Part shown: piece by piece, positions 1 through 8,005 of the stretch
How the letters are laid out: every line of letters begins with the position of its first letter
How positions within the stretch are numbered: the stretch's first letter is position 1
NCBI GenBank assembly: GCA_963716685.1
Contig: CAVQTR010000003.1
Span: forward strand, 2,914,001 to 2,978,000
Direction: 5' to 3'
Origin: JALYXI01 sp963716685
Lineage (GTDB): Bacteria > Acidobacteriota > Terriglobia > Bryobacterales > Bryobacteraceae
DNA: 64,000 nt
Made by a program: the position numbers and the translations under genes
The notes under the pieces: model-generated
Told to the model about the DNA's origin: nothing
The model's database searches: none
Seen by the model: the letters and a program-made list of their open reading frames with translations, nothing else

Positions 1-507
1 CTCGTGCTTCAGCATCACACACGACCGATTCGCCTCCACCACCCGCCGAATTACACCCGGCGTCATCACCACGCTCAGCGTCAGCGGGTAATCCTGCAGC
101 ACAAACGGCACATCGCTCCCGATTGCCTCCACCGCCTGGCTGAAATAAGAAACAATCTGGTCGTCGGTGCGAAGCGACGGGGTCGGCGCAACCATCACCC
201 CGGCCGCCCCGGCATCCATCACCGCCTTTGCCAGCGATTCCATGGCCGCAAACCCGGGCGCGGAGACGCCCACCACCACCGCCATCCCGCTCGCCCGCTC
301 CACCACCCGCTTCGCCACCGAAAACGCCTCGGCCGGAGTGAGTTTCGGCGCCTCGCCCATGATTCCCAGCACCGTGATGCCTGAGCAGCCGGTCGCGCCA
401 TAGAAATCTGTCATGCGATCCACAGACGCCTCGTCGATTCTTCCATCCTCATGGAAAGGTGTCGGTGCGATCGCGAAAACACCCTGTGCCGTTACGTCGA
501 GAGTCAT
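1..507 (-). CDS. DapA-like (DHDPS/NAL family) aldolase, partial
   Basis: The ATG at 507 opens a frame that runs off the left edge, so only about 169 N-terminal residues are present. They show the (beta/alpha)8 aldolase pattern of the dihydrodipicolinate synthase/N-acetylneuraminate lyase family: an AIAPTPF start, a GIMGEAPKL loop where DapA has GTTGES, a Tyr in QDYP, and a Lys at about residue 167 (MLKHE) in the place of the Schiff-base lysine. The substrate is not decidable. A separate dapA sits inside the lysine operon at 41814, so this paralogue probably acts on another 2-keto acid. It lies 12 nt downstream of the cytochrome gene and is probably co-transcribed with it. Confidence 0.85.
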   Translation of the reverse strand, partial: MTLDVTAQGVFAIAPTPFHEDGRIDEASVDRMTDFYGATGCSGITVLGIMGEAPKLTPAEAFSVAKRVVERASGMAVVVGVSAPGFAAMESLAKAVMDAGAAGVMVAPTPSLRTDDQIVSYFSQAVEAIGSDVPFVLQDYPLTLSVVMTPGVIRRVVEANRSCVMLKHE

Positions 508-519
508 ATCCCTGCTTAC

Positions 520-1329
520 CTATTGGGAACAGGAAGCCTGAACGGTCGTCACCGACGTCAAATTCAGCAGTTCCTGGCCTGCCTTGCGCATCAGAAAACC
601 CTTCGCTTCCACCCGATGCGCCTTTTGCGCTTCCATCTTATAGGCCGTCACGTCATACGGCATCAGCCGTAAAAAGTGAAATTCGCCGGTGCCCGACAAA
701 GCCGCGGCTGCCCGCAGTTCCGTCTCTGTGGACGCGTCCGGGTTCCGCGTCCGCGCCGCCGGACTCGCATGCTCCAGAGTCCACTCGCCCGAGGCGCTCT
801 TTTCGAGGCACCCCACCGTTTTCACCAACGCAAACTCCGGAACCGCCTTCGGTCCGTCCCGGTCCTCGATCTGAATGCTGCCCAGCGATGCAAGGGTCAG
901 TTCCGTCTTTCCGGCGGGAAACCCGTTTGCCTGCAGAATGAACGCCACCATCTCCAGGTAAACGCGGTCGCTGAGGCTGGCCGGCGCCCCGCGCGGCATG
1001 GTGTTTTTTAAACGATGGAAAAAGCTGCCGACATTGTCTTCCCGCCAGTGCTCCATGAAGCTTTGGCCCACCAGCAGATGGCCCTGCCCGCTCAGGTCGG
1101 GCTGATGGCAGGAGCTGCAGTGCACATCGAAAGCCGTCTCCCCCCGCACCGCCTGCGCTTTGGTGTAAATGCCTTTCCAAACCGTGGCGTGGCCCGCGCC
1201 GGAAGTTTCACCGAACGAAGCCAATACCAGCGCCGCGCCAAGCAGAATCAGCACGGCCGGGCGGCTGTTGCGCCGCCGACCCCGCGCCTTCCTCCGTTTC
1301 AACACCCAACCGATATCCATTCCCGGCAT
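520..1329 (-). CDS. Secreted mono-haem c-type cytochrome
   Basis: The protein has 269 residues. A basic N-terminus is followed by a hydrophobic segment (about residues 24-40), a signal peptide or anchor. A single haem-binding CSSCH lies at residues 71-75, and Met111 (NTMPRG) is a plausible second axial ligand, giving a class I cytochrome c fold over about 55-140. The remaining 130 residues have no motif I recognise. The protein should work in the periplasm in electron transfer; its partner is unknown. It follows mdh by 35 nt and precedes the DapA-like gene by 12 nt. The start could be the second Met (residue 4). Confidence 0.8.
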   Translation of the reverse strand: MPGMDIGWVLKRRKARGRRRNSRPAVLILLGAALVLASFGETSGAGHATVWKGIYTKAQAVRGETAFDVHCSSCHQPDLSGQGHLLVGQSFMEHWREDNVGSFFHRLKNTMPRGAPASLSDRVYLEMVAFILQANGFPAGKTELTLASLGSIQIEDRDGPKAVPEFALVKTVGCLEKSASGEWTLEHASPAARTRNPDASTETELRAAAALSGTGEFHFLRLMPYDVTAYKMEAQKAHRVEAKGFLMRKAGQELLNLTSVTTVQASCSQ

Positions 1330-1364
1330 TGCGTTCTTCCGCGCGGAGCAGTCGCCCCGCCTAA

Positions 1365-2297
1365 CTACATCTTCGTCTTAATTACTTCCACCAGTTCCTT
1401 CACGGCGGTGGCGCTCTTCTGCAGCATTGCACTCTCTTCGGCGCTCAGCTTCAGCTCGTATATCTTCTCGATGCCATTCGCGCCAAGCTTCACCGGCACG
1501 CCTACGAACAATCCGCTGATCCCGTATTCCCCTTCCAGATAAGCCGCGCACGGCAGAACCTTCTTCTTATCCTTTAAGATCGATTCCGCCATTTCCACCG
1601 CCGCCGCCGCCGGAGCATAGAACGCGCTGCCGGTCTTGAGATACTTCACGATCTCCGCGCCGCCGTTTTGCGTCCGCTCCACCAGTTCCTTCAGCTTTTC
1701 CTCGCTCAGCAGTTCCGTCAGCGGGATCCCCGAAACATTGCTCAGCCGCACCAGCGGCACCATCGTGTCGCCGTGTCCGCCCAGCACCACCGCCGTCACA
1801 TTCTCCGCCGAGACATCCAGTTCCTTCGCGATGAACGTCCGGAAGCGCGCCGTATCCAGCACGCCCGCCATCCCCACCACTCGGTTCTTCGGGAACTTCG
1901 AAACCATGTAAGCTGCCTGCGCCATGGCGTCCAGCGGATTCGTCACCACGATAATAATCGCGTCGGGCGACACCGCCACCGCCTGCTCCGTCGCGCTCTT
2001 CACCACCTCGTAGTTGGCCAGCAACAGATCGTCGCGGCTCATTCCCGGCTTGCGCGGGAACCCGGCGGTGATGATGATGACGTCGCTGTTCGCGGTCGGC
2101 GCGTAGTCGTTCGAGCCCGTCATCGAGACGTCGTAGCCCTGTACCGGGCCCGACTGCTGAATATCCAGGCCCTTGCCCTGGGGCACGCCTTCCACGACGT
2201 CCACCAGCACCACATCGGCCAGTTCCTTATCAGCGATGCGAAGAGCGCAGGTCGCGCCCACATTGCCGCCGCCAATTACTGTAATTTTCTTTCTCAA
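1365..2297 (-). CDS. mdh: Malate dehydrogenase (LDH-like type)
   Basis: A protein of 310 residues, the usual length for NAD-dependent malate dehydrogenase of the lactate-dehydrogenase-like type (malate + NAD to oxaloacetate + NADH, TCA cycle, cytoplasm). The Rossmann loop GGGNVGA is at residues 9-15 and Asp33 is placed to bind the NAD ribose. Arg82 and Arg88 in FPRKPGMSR mark malate rather than lactate specificity, TNPLD is at 119-123, and the catalytic His175 lies in GGHGDTMVPL. The start codon overlaps the aspS stop by 4 bp, so it is the third gene of hisS-aspS-mdh. Confidence 0.96.
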   Translation of the reverse strand: MRKKITVIGGGNVGATCALRIADKELADVVLVDVVEGVPQGKGLDIQQSGPVQGYDVSMTGSNDYAPTANSDVIIITAGFPRKPGMSRDDLLLANYEVVKSATEQAVAVSPDAIIIVVTNPLDAMAQAAYMVSKFPKNRVVGMAGVLDTARFRTFIAKELDVSAENVTAVVLGGHGDTMVPLVRLSNVSGIPLTELLSEEKLKELVERTQNGGAEIVKYLKTGSAFYAPAAAAVEMAESILKDKKKVLPCAAYLEGEYGISGLFVGVPVKLGANGIEKIYELKLSAEESAMLQKSATAVKELVEVIKTKM

Positions 2298-4060
2298 GCT
2301 TTTTCTCCCTTTCGCAAACTAATTCCCAAATCCCGCAGATTCCGTTCCGGCACCGGCGAAGGCGCGTCGCACATCAAGTCCGTGCCCTTTGCCGTCTTGG
2401 GGAATGGAATCACGTCGCGGATCGACGTTTCCTCGCACAGGATCATCACCATGCGGTCGAGCCCCAGCGCTATTCCGCCGTGCGGAGGCGCGCCATATTC
2501 CAAAGCATCCAGCAGAAATCCAAACCTCCGGCGCGCTTCGTCTTCCGAAAACCCGAGGGCCGAAAATACCTTCTGCTGCATCTCGCGCTGGTGGATACGA
2601 ATCGAACCCGATCCCAGCTCCACGCCGTTCAGCACCAGATCGTAAGACTTCGCCCGGCACCGCGCCGGATTGCTGACCAGCTTCTCCACGTCCTCATCCA
2701 GAACGGAGGTGAACGGATGATGCGCCGCCATCCAGCGGTTATCTTCCTCATCCCACTCGAACATCGGGAAATCCGTGACCCATAGAAACTCGAAGCGGCG
2801 CGGATCCAGCATCCTGTGCCGCTCATTGTATTTCTGAGCCAGCATCAGCCGCAGTTGCCCGCACGCCTGATATACGGTCTCCTCGGGACGCTGCCCCTTC
2901 GGCTCGCCGCCCCACGACGCCAGAATCAGCAGATCGTCTTCCGCGAATCCCACGCGCTCGCGGATCTTCGGCATGATCTCCGGGAAGTCGCGCTCCAGCC
3001 GCTTCGGATCGTCAAACACGCGCAGCCCGCGCTCCGTGCCGAACGCCTTCAGCGCGTCGCGCTCGGATCTGGTAATCGCGCCCACGCGCGGAATGTGAAG
3101 TGCAATCAGCGGCAGCCCGCCCGTGCTCAGATCCGGAATCAGATCCTCCACCGAATGCATCGGCGGAACGCGCCGGTCCGGTTTGTCGCTTCCGTAGCTG
3201 CGCATGGCTTCGGCATAGGTCAGTCGCGCAAACGGCGTCTCCACCGCAAAGCCCGCCTCCTGGCACACGCGCTTCATCAGCGGTTCGATTACGGCGAAAA
3301 TCGTTTCCATCTGCGGAAACGACATCTCCAGATCGATCTGGGTAAATTCCGGCTGCCGGTCGGCCCGCAGATCCTCATCGCGGAAGCACCGCACAATCTG
3401 GAAATACTTGTCGAAGCCGCTGACCATTAGCAGCTGCTTGAAAATCTGCGGCGATTGTGGCAGCGCGTAAAACGAACCCGGCTGCACGCGCGAAGGCACC
3501 AGATAATCGCGCGCCCCTTCCGGAGTGGACCGCGTCATGAACGGCGTCTCGATCTCCAGAAACCCATGCGCATACAACACCTCGCGCACCGCGAACGCAA
3601 TCTTCGAGCGCAGCATGATGTTGCGCTGCATGCGCGGCCGGCGCAGATCCACATACCGGTACTTCAGCCGCGCCTCTTCGGAGACATTCACTTCGTCTTC
3701 CATTGGGAACGGCGGCGTGTGCGAATCGTTCAGGATCCATACCCGGCTCACCACCACTTCCACTTCCCCGGTCGGCAGGTTGGGATTGATCGTGTCGGCC
3801 GAACGCAGCGCCACTTCCCCTTCCACCGCCACCACGTACTCCGAGCGCAACTCCTCCGCTTTGGCATGCGCCTCGTCGCCGATGTGAAACACCGCCTGGG
3901 TCACTCCATCACGGTCGCGCAGATGAATGAAAATTACTCCGCCCAGATCCCGGCGGCGATGCACCCATCCCATCAGCACCACCCGCGCACCGGCGTCCCC
4001 CGCGCGCAGCTGCCCGCACATGTGCGTGCGCTGCAGATCTCCCAGAAAATCCAGCGTCAA
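2294..4060 (-). CDS. aspS: Aspartyl-tRNA synthetase
   Basis: A protein of 588 residues, typical of bacterial-type AspRS, which charges tRNA-Asp in the cytoplasm. It has an N-terminal OB-fold anticodon domain (GWVHRRRDLGG, about residues 31-41), class II motif 2 (FRDEDLRADRQPEFTQID), the bacterial GAD insertion domain, and motif 3 (GIALGLDRMVMIL) near the C-terminus. Leucine follows RRRD in the OB-fold; a histidine is often found there in non-discriminating enzymes, so this copy is more likely tRNA-Asp specific (inference from family knowledge). It overlaps both hisS and mdh by 4 bp, indicating translational coupling. Confidence 0.97.
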   Translation of the reverse strand: MTLDFLGDLQRTHMCGQLRAGDAGARVVLMGWVHRRRDLGGVIFIHLRDRDGVTQAVFHIGDEAHAKAEELRSEYVVAVEGEVALRSADTINPNLPTGEVEVVVSRVWILNDSHTPPFPMEDEVNVSEEARLKYRYVDLRRPRMQRNIMLRSKIAFAVREVLYAHGFLEIETPFMTRSTPEGARDYLVPSRVQPGSFYALPQSPQIFKQLLMVSGFDKYFQIVRCFRDEDLRADRQPEFTQIDLEMSFPQMETIFAVIEPLMKRVCQEAGFAVETPFARLTYAEAMRSYGSDKPDRRVPPMHSVEDLIPDLSTGGLPLIALHIPRVGAITRSERDALKAFGTERGLRVFDDPKRLERDFPEIMPKIRERVGFAEDDLLILASWGGEPKGQRPEETVYQACGQLRLMLAQKYNERHRMLDPRRFEFLWVTDFPMFEWDEEDNRWMAAHHPFTSVLDEDVEKLVSNPARCRAKSYDLVLNGVELGSGSIRIHQREMQQKVFSALGFSEDEARRRFGFLLDALEYGAPPHGGIALGLDRMVMILCEETSIRDVIPFPKTAKGTDLMCDAPSPVPERNLRDLGISLRKGEKA

Positions 4061-5310
4061 TTCCGGCTCCCGATGCGCGCGCTCAGCTCTTCCCTGCTCA
4101 AACTGATCTGTTCTCCCGTTTCCATGTTCTTCAGCGAATACTGGCCGGCGTTCATTTCGTCTTCTCCGACGATCATCACGTACCGGGCGCCCAGCTTATT
4201 GGCGATCTCCATCCCGCGCTTCAGCCTGCCCTCGGCCAGCACCTCCACCGAGCAGCCTTGCCGCCGGAGGTCGCGCGCCACCACGCCCGAATGCCGCAGC
4301 GCAGCCTCGCCCATCGGCACCACGTACAGGTCCAGCTCCGTGCGCGCCGCCGTTGGGTCGGCATCTTCGATGGTCATCACCAGGCGGTCTTCCCCAATGG
4401 AAAACCCGATTCCCGGCGCCGCCACCTTTGACCCCAGCTCCTCCGCCAGTCCGTCATAACGCCCTCCGCCCAGCACCGAGTTCTGCGCGCCCAGATTCCC
4501 ATGCACAATCTCGAACGTCGTCCGCATGTAGTAGTCCAGCCCGCGCACCAGCCGGGGCCGTACCTCGAACGGGATGCCGCGTTCCGTCAGCGACTGCTTC
4601 ACCGCTTCGAAATGCGGCTTGCAGACGTCGCACAGAAAATCCTGGATGGAAGGCAGCGCATCGATAATCGGCTGGTCCTGCGGCACCTTGCAATCCAGCA
4701 CGCGCAGCGGATTCGTCACTGCCCGCCGCTGGCAATCGCCGCACATGGTGCGCGCCACGCTTTGCAGTTCCTCGCGCAGCTTCTCCACAAACAGCGGACG
4801 GCACTTGTGATCCCCCACCGAATTGATCAGCAGCTGATAACCGGTCACGCCCAGCCGCTCGAAAATTTCCACAACCATCTCGATTACTTCCGCGTCAGTA
4901 GCCGGCGATTCCGACCCGATCGCCTCCGCGCCGATCTGGTAAAACTGCCGATAGCGGCCCTTCTGCGGACGTTCGCGGCGGAACATCGGCCCCATGTAGT
5001 AGAGCTTCTGCACGCCCGGCCGCTGGTCCAGCCGGTGCTGGATGTAAGCGCGGATAACAGAGGCGGTATTCTCGGGCCGCAGCGTCAGCGAAGACTCGTC
5101 TCGATCCTCAAAGGTATACATCTCCTTCGTCACAATGTCGGTTTCCGCCCCCACCCCTCGCGCGAACAGCTGCGTTTCCTCCAAAATAGGAGTACGGATC
5201 TCGTGATAGTTATAAGCGTGAAACACCTCTCGCGCGACGCGTTCCACGCGGTTCCACACCGCGGTCTGCGGGGGCAGAAGATCTCTCATCCCTTTTACGG
5301 CTTGAATCAT
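4057..5310 (-). CDS. hisS: Histidyl-tRNA synthetase
   Basis: A protein of 417 residues, the usual length for HisRS. Class II motif 1 is near the N-terminus, motif 2 appears as YMGPMFRRERPQKGRYRQF, the histidine-specific HisA box as LVRGLDYY, and motif 3 as GIGFSIGEDRLVM. A C-terminal anticodon-binding domain follows (YVVPMG onward). It is the first gene of a minus-strand operon with aspS and mdh, coupled by ATGA-type overlap. Only 26 bp separate it from the divergent CAP-domain gene, so the two promoters must be compact or overlapping. Confidence 0.97.
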   Translation of the reverse strand: MIQAVKGMRDLLPPQTAVWNRVERVAREVFHAYNYHEIRTPILEETQLFARGVGAETDIVTKEMYTFEDRDESSLTLRPENTASVIRAYIQHRLDQRPGVQKLYYMGPMFRRERPQKGRYRQFYQIGAEAIGSESPATDAEVIEMVVEIFERLGVTGYQLLINSVGDHKCRPLFVEKLREELQSVARTMCGDCQRRAVTNPLRVLDCKVPQDQPIIDALPSIQDFLCDVCKPHFEAVKQSLTERGIPFEVRPRLVRGLDYYMRTTFEIVHGNLGAQNSVLGGGRYDGLAEELGSKVAAPGIGFSIGEDRLVMTIEDADPTAARTELDLYVVPMGEAALRHSGVVARDLRRQGCSVEVLAEGRLKRGMEIANKLGARYVMIVGEDEMNAGQYSLKNMETGEQISLSREELSARIGSRN

Positions 5311-5336
5311 TTCAGGCGGGAATCTTCAATCTTATC

Positions 5337-5855
5337 ATGGGGAAAGCGGCAACCCGGATGAGACGGCGAGGCTTCGTGGCCGGTCTCCTCGGCGCCTGCG
5401 CCGCGCGCGGCGAGCCCGTTGATCTGCGCCCGCTCGAGAGGGAAATTGCCTGGCGCATCAACGAGCTCCGCAAGCGCGTAAGCGCGCCCCCGCTCACCTG
5501 GGACGACGCGGTCGCGGCGGCGGCCCGCAACGAAAGCGAGGACATGGCGCGCATCCGCTTCTTCTCACACGAAAATCCCGAGCGCGGCGAGCTGGCTGCC
5601 CGGCTGGATTCCGCCGGCATCCGCTGGCTCCGCTGCGGTGAAAACATCCTGCGCGAAGACGGCTTCCTCGATCCGGTCAGCGTTGCCGAAGTGGAATGGT
5701 GGTACAGCCCCGGCCACAAAGCCAATCTGATCAACCCCGTCTACACGCATACCGGCGTGGGCCTGGCCCGCGGCTCGCCCCATGAAGTCTTCGCCACGCA
5801 GATCTTCGTCCTCCCTTTGCCACCCGGTGTCCGCATGCGCAGACAGATTCCCTAA
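5337..5855 (+). CDS. CAP/SCP-domain secreted protein
   Basis: The protein has 172 residues. An arginine-rich start (MRRRGFVAGLLGAC from the second Met) looks like a signal peptide, possibly Tat. The rest is one CAP (SCP/PR-1) domain with its hallmark motifs in order: FFSHENP, CGENI, and the long C-terminal block with GHKANLINP and HTGVG. Such bacterial proteins are extracytoplasmic and their role is usually unknown. The ATG at 5358 is an attractive start, because a TATCAT hexamer (5333-5338) overlaps the first ATG and could be the -10 box. The 3' end overlaps the convergent cas6-like gene by 4 bp. Confidence 0.85.
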   Translation: MGKAATRMRRRGFVAGLLGACAARGEPVDLRPLEREIAWRINELRKRVSAPPLTWDDAVAAAARNESEDMARIRFFSHENPERGELAARLDSAGIRWLRCGENILREDGFLDPVSVAEVEWWYSPGHKANLINPVYTHTGVGLARGSPHEVFATQIFVLPLPPGVRMRRQIP

Positions 5856-6754
5856 GTGGCGGCGCGGATCGAAATTTCGCCCTTCCCCCAGACCGCCTGC
5901 CGTCCCACCCCCGTGTGCCGCGCCGCCTCCAGCCACGGCAGAAATTCCCCCAGCTCGCCTTCATATTCAGCAGTGCCGGTAACCCCCCCGATCCGATGCC
6001 TCTGCCCCGTGCGGCTGCTGCGGCGTTCCGTTTCCTCACGCCGCAGGTGGCAGCTCACCATCCTCACTCCGGCCGCGCGCCGCGTGCTTCCGTCGTAATC
6101 GATATCCAGCGCCCGCTCGCCATACAGCCGGCTCAGCGTGCTGACGCGGTCCCGCGCGCGTCCGAACAAAATCGGAAACTCCGGGCTGGGCGCAATTCCG
6201 TTCCCGTGCTTCAGTTCCGTGGCCGAAAGAAATTCCACGCAGACGCGGCCCGGCGCCGCGGACTGCGGACTCAAATCGAGAGTCACCCTTCCCCCCGCGC
6301 CCTCAACCCGCAAAAACTCGGCTGCCCCGCGGCTCGCACCCAGCCCCTCCCGCGGCAGCGCCTCCAAAACCCGCAGCAGCCACCCAATCACTTCCGGGTC
6401 CGCGGAAAATACGTTCAGCACGAAGTGAAACGCCTCCCCCGCCCGGATCGCTCGCCCATCCAAATGCCGCGCGCGAAAGACAAACGGACGCGGCCAGTCC
6501 CGCAGGCCGCTGGGTTCGGAATCGCCTTTCTTTCGGAACGCACCCGGCTCAAAGATCCGCGCGTACGGACACTCCTCCGCCGCCGGGCACGTCTTCGCGT
6601 CTGAACAATCTGCCCGGCACGCCAGACGGCGAAACGCCAGGCCCATCGCGCCACGCAGAGTGTTCGCTGCCTTCCCAGGCGGAAAGAACAACGGCTCAGC
6701 CGCCGCCAGCTCCAACCGCAACGGCACGTAAACGAAGTTCACCGGCAACAGCAC
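5852..6754 (-). CDS. Stand-alone Cas6-like RAMP endoribonuclease
   Basis: The protein has 300 residues. The C-terminal glycine-rich loop HTGVGRQAVWGKGEI is the signature of Cas6-type RAMP proteins (the Cas6 C-terminal family that NCBI names pre-crRNA processing endoribonuclease). Near the N-terminus a cysteine cluster C46-x3-C50-x5-C56-x5-C62, followed by PYARIFEP, is a trait of this subfamily and may bind metal. Known Cas6 enzymes cut CRISPR transcripts within each repeat. No cas gene and no repeat array lies anywhere in the window, so its RNA substrate is open. The catalytic residue cannot be assigned by eye. It diverges from the TPR gene with only a few bases between. Confidence 0.75.
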   Translation of the reverse strand: MLLPVNFVYVPLRLELAAAEPLFFPPGKAANTLRGAMGLAFRRLACRADCSDAKTCPAAEECPYARIFEPGAFRKKGDSEPSGLRDWPRPFVFRARHLDGRAIRAGEAFHFVLNVFSADPEVIGWLLRVLEALPREGLGASRGAAEFLRVEGAGGRVTLDLSPQSAAPGRVCVEFLSATELKHGNGIAPSPEFPILFGRARDRVSTLSRLYGERALDIDYDGSTRRAAGVRMVSCHLRREETERRSSRTGQRHRIGGVTGTAEYEGELGEFLPWLEAARHTGVGRQAVWGKGEISIRAAT

Positions 6755-6758
6755 AAAG

Positions 6759-6764
6759 TATAAT
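6759..6764 (+). promoter_or_regulatory. -10 box TATAAT, probably for a leaderless mRNA
   Basis: A perfect TATAAT lies 7 nt before the ATG at 6772. Transcription would then start at about 6771-6772, on or next to the start codon. The ATG at 6763 lies inside the hexamer and would be outside the transcript. No Shine-Dalgarno sequence is visible. Confidence 0.6.
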
Positions 6765-6771
6765 GTCGTCG

Positions 6772-7989
6772 ATGCCCGGCCGGAGCTTCCTCCTCTTCGT
6801 TCTGTGCTGCCACATCACTGCGCAGGAGACCTATTCCCAACTGCTGCGCGAGGGCCGCGCGCTCAAAGCCCAGGGCAATGCCGCTGCCGCTTTGCGCGTA
6901 CTGGAACGCGCCCGCGATCTGAATCCCCGGTCCGCCGAAGTGGAAGACGAGATTGGGTTCGTTCTTACCGCCACCGATCGCTCCGTCGAAGGCCGCAATC
7001 ACTTCGAAAAGGCCGCCCAGCTGGACCCCGCCTTCGCCCCCGCTCATTACCACCTCGGCGTTTCTTACTGGCTGGCCCAGGACCCCGAACGCAGCGTTCC
7101 CGAACTGGAAGCCGCCGTCCGCCTTCGTCCCTCGGACTGGGAATACCTCTACCGCCTCGGCGCCGCCTACGATGCCACCAACCGCCATGCAGATGCTGTT
7201 CGCGAACTCAGCCACGCGGTGAAACTGCAGCCCGCGAATGCTGCGCTCTGGAATGCTCTCGGCCTCGCGCAACAGCAGGGCGGCCGCGAAGAAGACGCCG
7301 TCACTTCCTACCGCCGCGCCGTGCAGATCGATCCCGACAGTGCCGATTTCCGCAACAACCTCGGCGTCACGCTCGTCAACACCCGCCGCGCCGATGAAGC
7401 TCTCACCCAATTCAAAAAGGTCCTGGAGCTCCATCCCGATAACATGATGGCGCGCGTGAACATCGGCTTTGCCTACATCCAGAAATCCGATCTCGACACC
7501 GCCGTCGCGCATTTCCGCTCTATCCTCGCCGATCACGATCAGCTCGCCATCGCCCACCACGATCTCGGGCTCGCCCTGAAGGAGAAGGACGATCTGGAAG
7601 GAGCCACCAAAGAACTCACTCGCGCTCTCGAACTTGACCCCGGTCTCGCCGAAGCGCACTACACCCTCGGCATCATCTTCTGGCAATCGGGAGATTTCGA
7701 CCGCACCGTGGAGCACATGCGCGCCGCCGTCGCCATTCGCCCCGAATACGCCGAAGCGTACTTCATCCTCGGAACCGCCCTGAAACAGAAAGGCGATCTG
7801 CCCGGCGCCATCGCCGCCCTCCGCGAAGCGCAGAAGCTCAATCCCGCGGACCCCGGCCCCAGCAATACACTCGGCCAGGCGCTGCGCCAGTCCGGCGCTC
7901 TGGAAGCCAGCAAGGAAGCGTTTGCCAAAGGCGCTCAGGCGAAGGCTGCGATCGAAGCGCAGCAGACCGAGCGGCTGCGCAAACACTAA
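6772..7989 (+). CDS. Secreted TPR-repeat protein
   Basis: About 405 residues: a signal peptide (MPGRSFLLFVLCCHITAQ) and then roughly ten back-to-back 34-residue tetratricopeptide repeats over almost the whole length. Typical repeat signatures are LNPRSAEVEDEIGFVL, IDPDSADFRNNLGV and LNPADPGPSNTLGQ. TPR stacks are protein-binding scaffolds; no enzymatic domain is present. I start it at 6772 rather than the ATG at 6763 because a perfect -10 box covers the latter. It is followed after 16 nt by the copper-monooxygenase-like TPR gene, and a CRTAC1-like gene comes next, a grouping that suggests one periplasmic assembly or process. The function is unknown. Confidence 0.85.
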   Translation: MPGRSFLLFVLCCHITAQETYSQLLREGRALKAQGNAAAALRVLERARDLNPRSAEVEDEIGFVLTATDRSVEGRNHFEKAAQLDPAFAPAHYHLGVSYWLAQDPERSVPELEAAVRLRPSDWEYLYRLGAAYDATNRHADAVRELSHAVKLQPANAALWNALGLAQQQGGREEDAVTSYRRAVQIDPDSADFRNNLGVTLVNTRRADEALTQFKKVLELHPDNMMARVNIGFAYIQKSDLDTAVAHFRSILADHDQLAIAHHDLGLALKEKDDLEGATKELTRALELDPGLAEAHYTLGIIFWQSGDFDRTVEHMRAAVAIRPEYAEAYFILGTALKQKGDLPGAIAALREAQKLNPADPGPSNTLGQALRQSGALEASKEAFAKGAQAKAAIEAQQTERLRKH

Positions 7990-8005
7990 ATCCGCCCGGC
8001 GAATC

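Noticed and set aside
5852..6754. CRISPR array next to the Cas6-like gene
   Set aside because: No regularly spaced direct repeats are visible in the flanking 5 kb or elsewhere; all flanking sequence is accounted for by genes.
7922..8005. Longer form of the cytochrome/copper protein starting inside the TPR gene
   Set aside because: The extra 28 residues are an Arg-rich out-of-frame reading of TPR codons; the ATG at 8006 starts a proper signal peptide.
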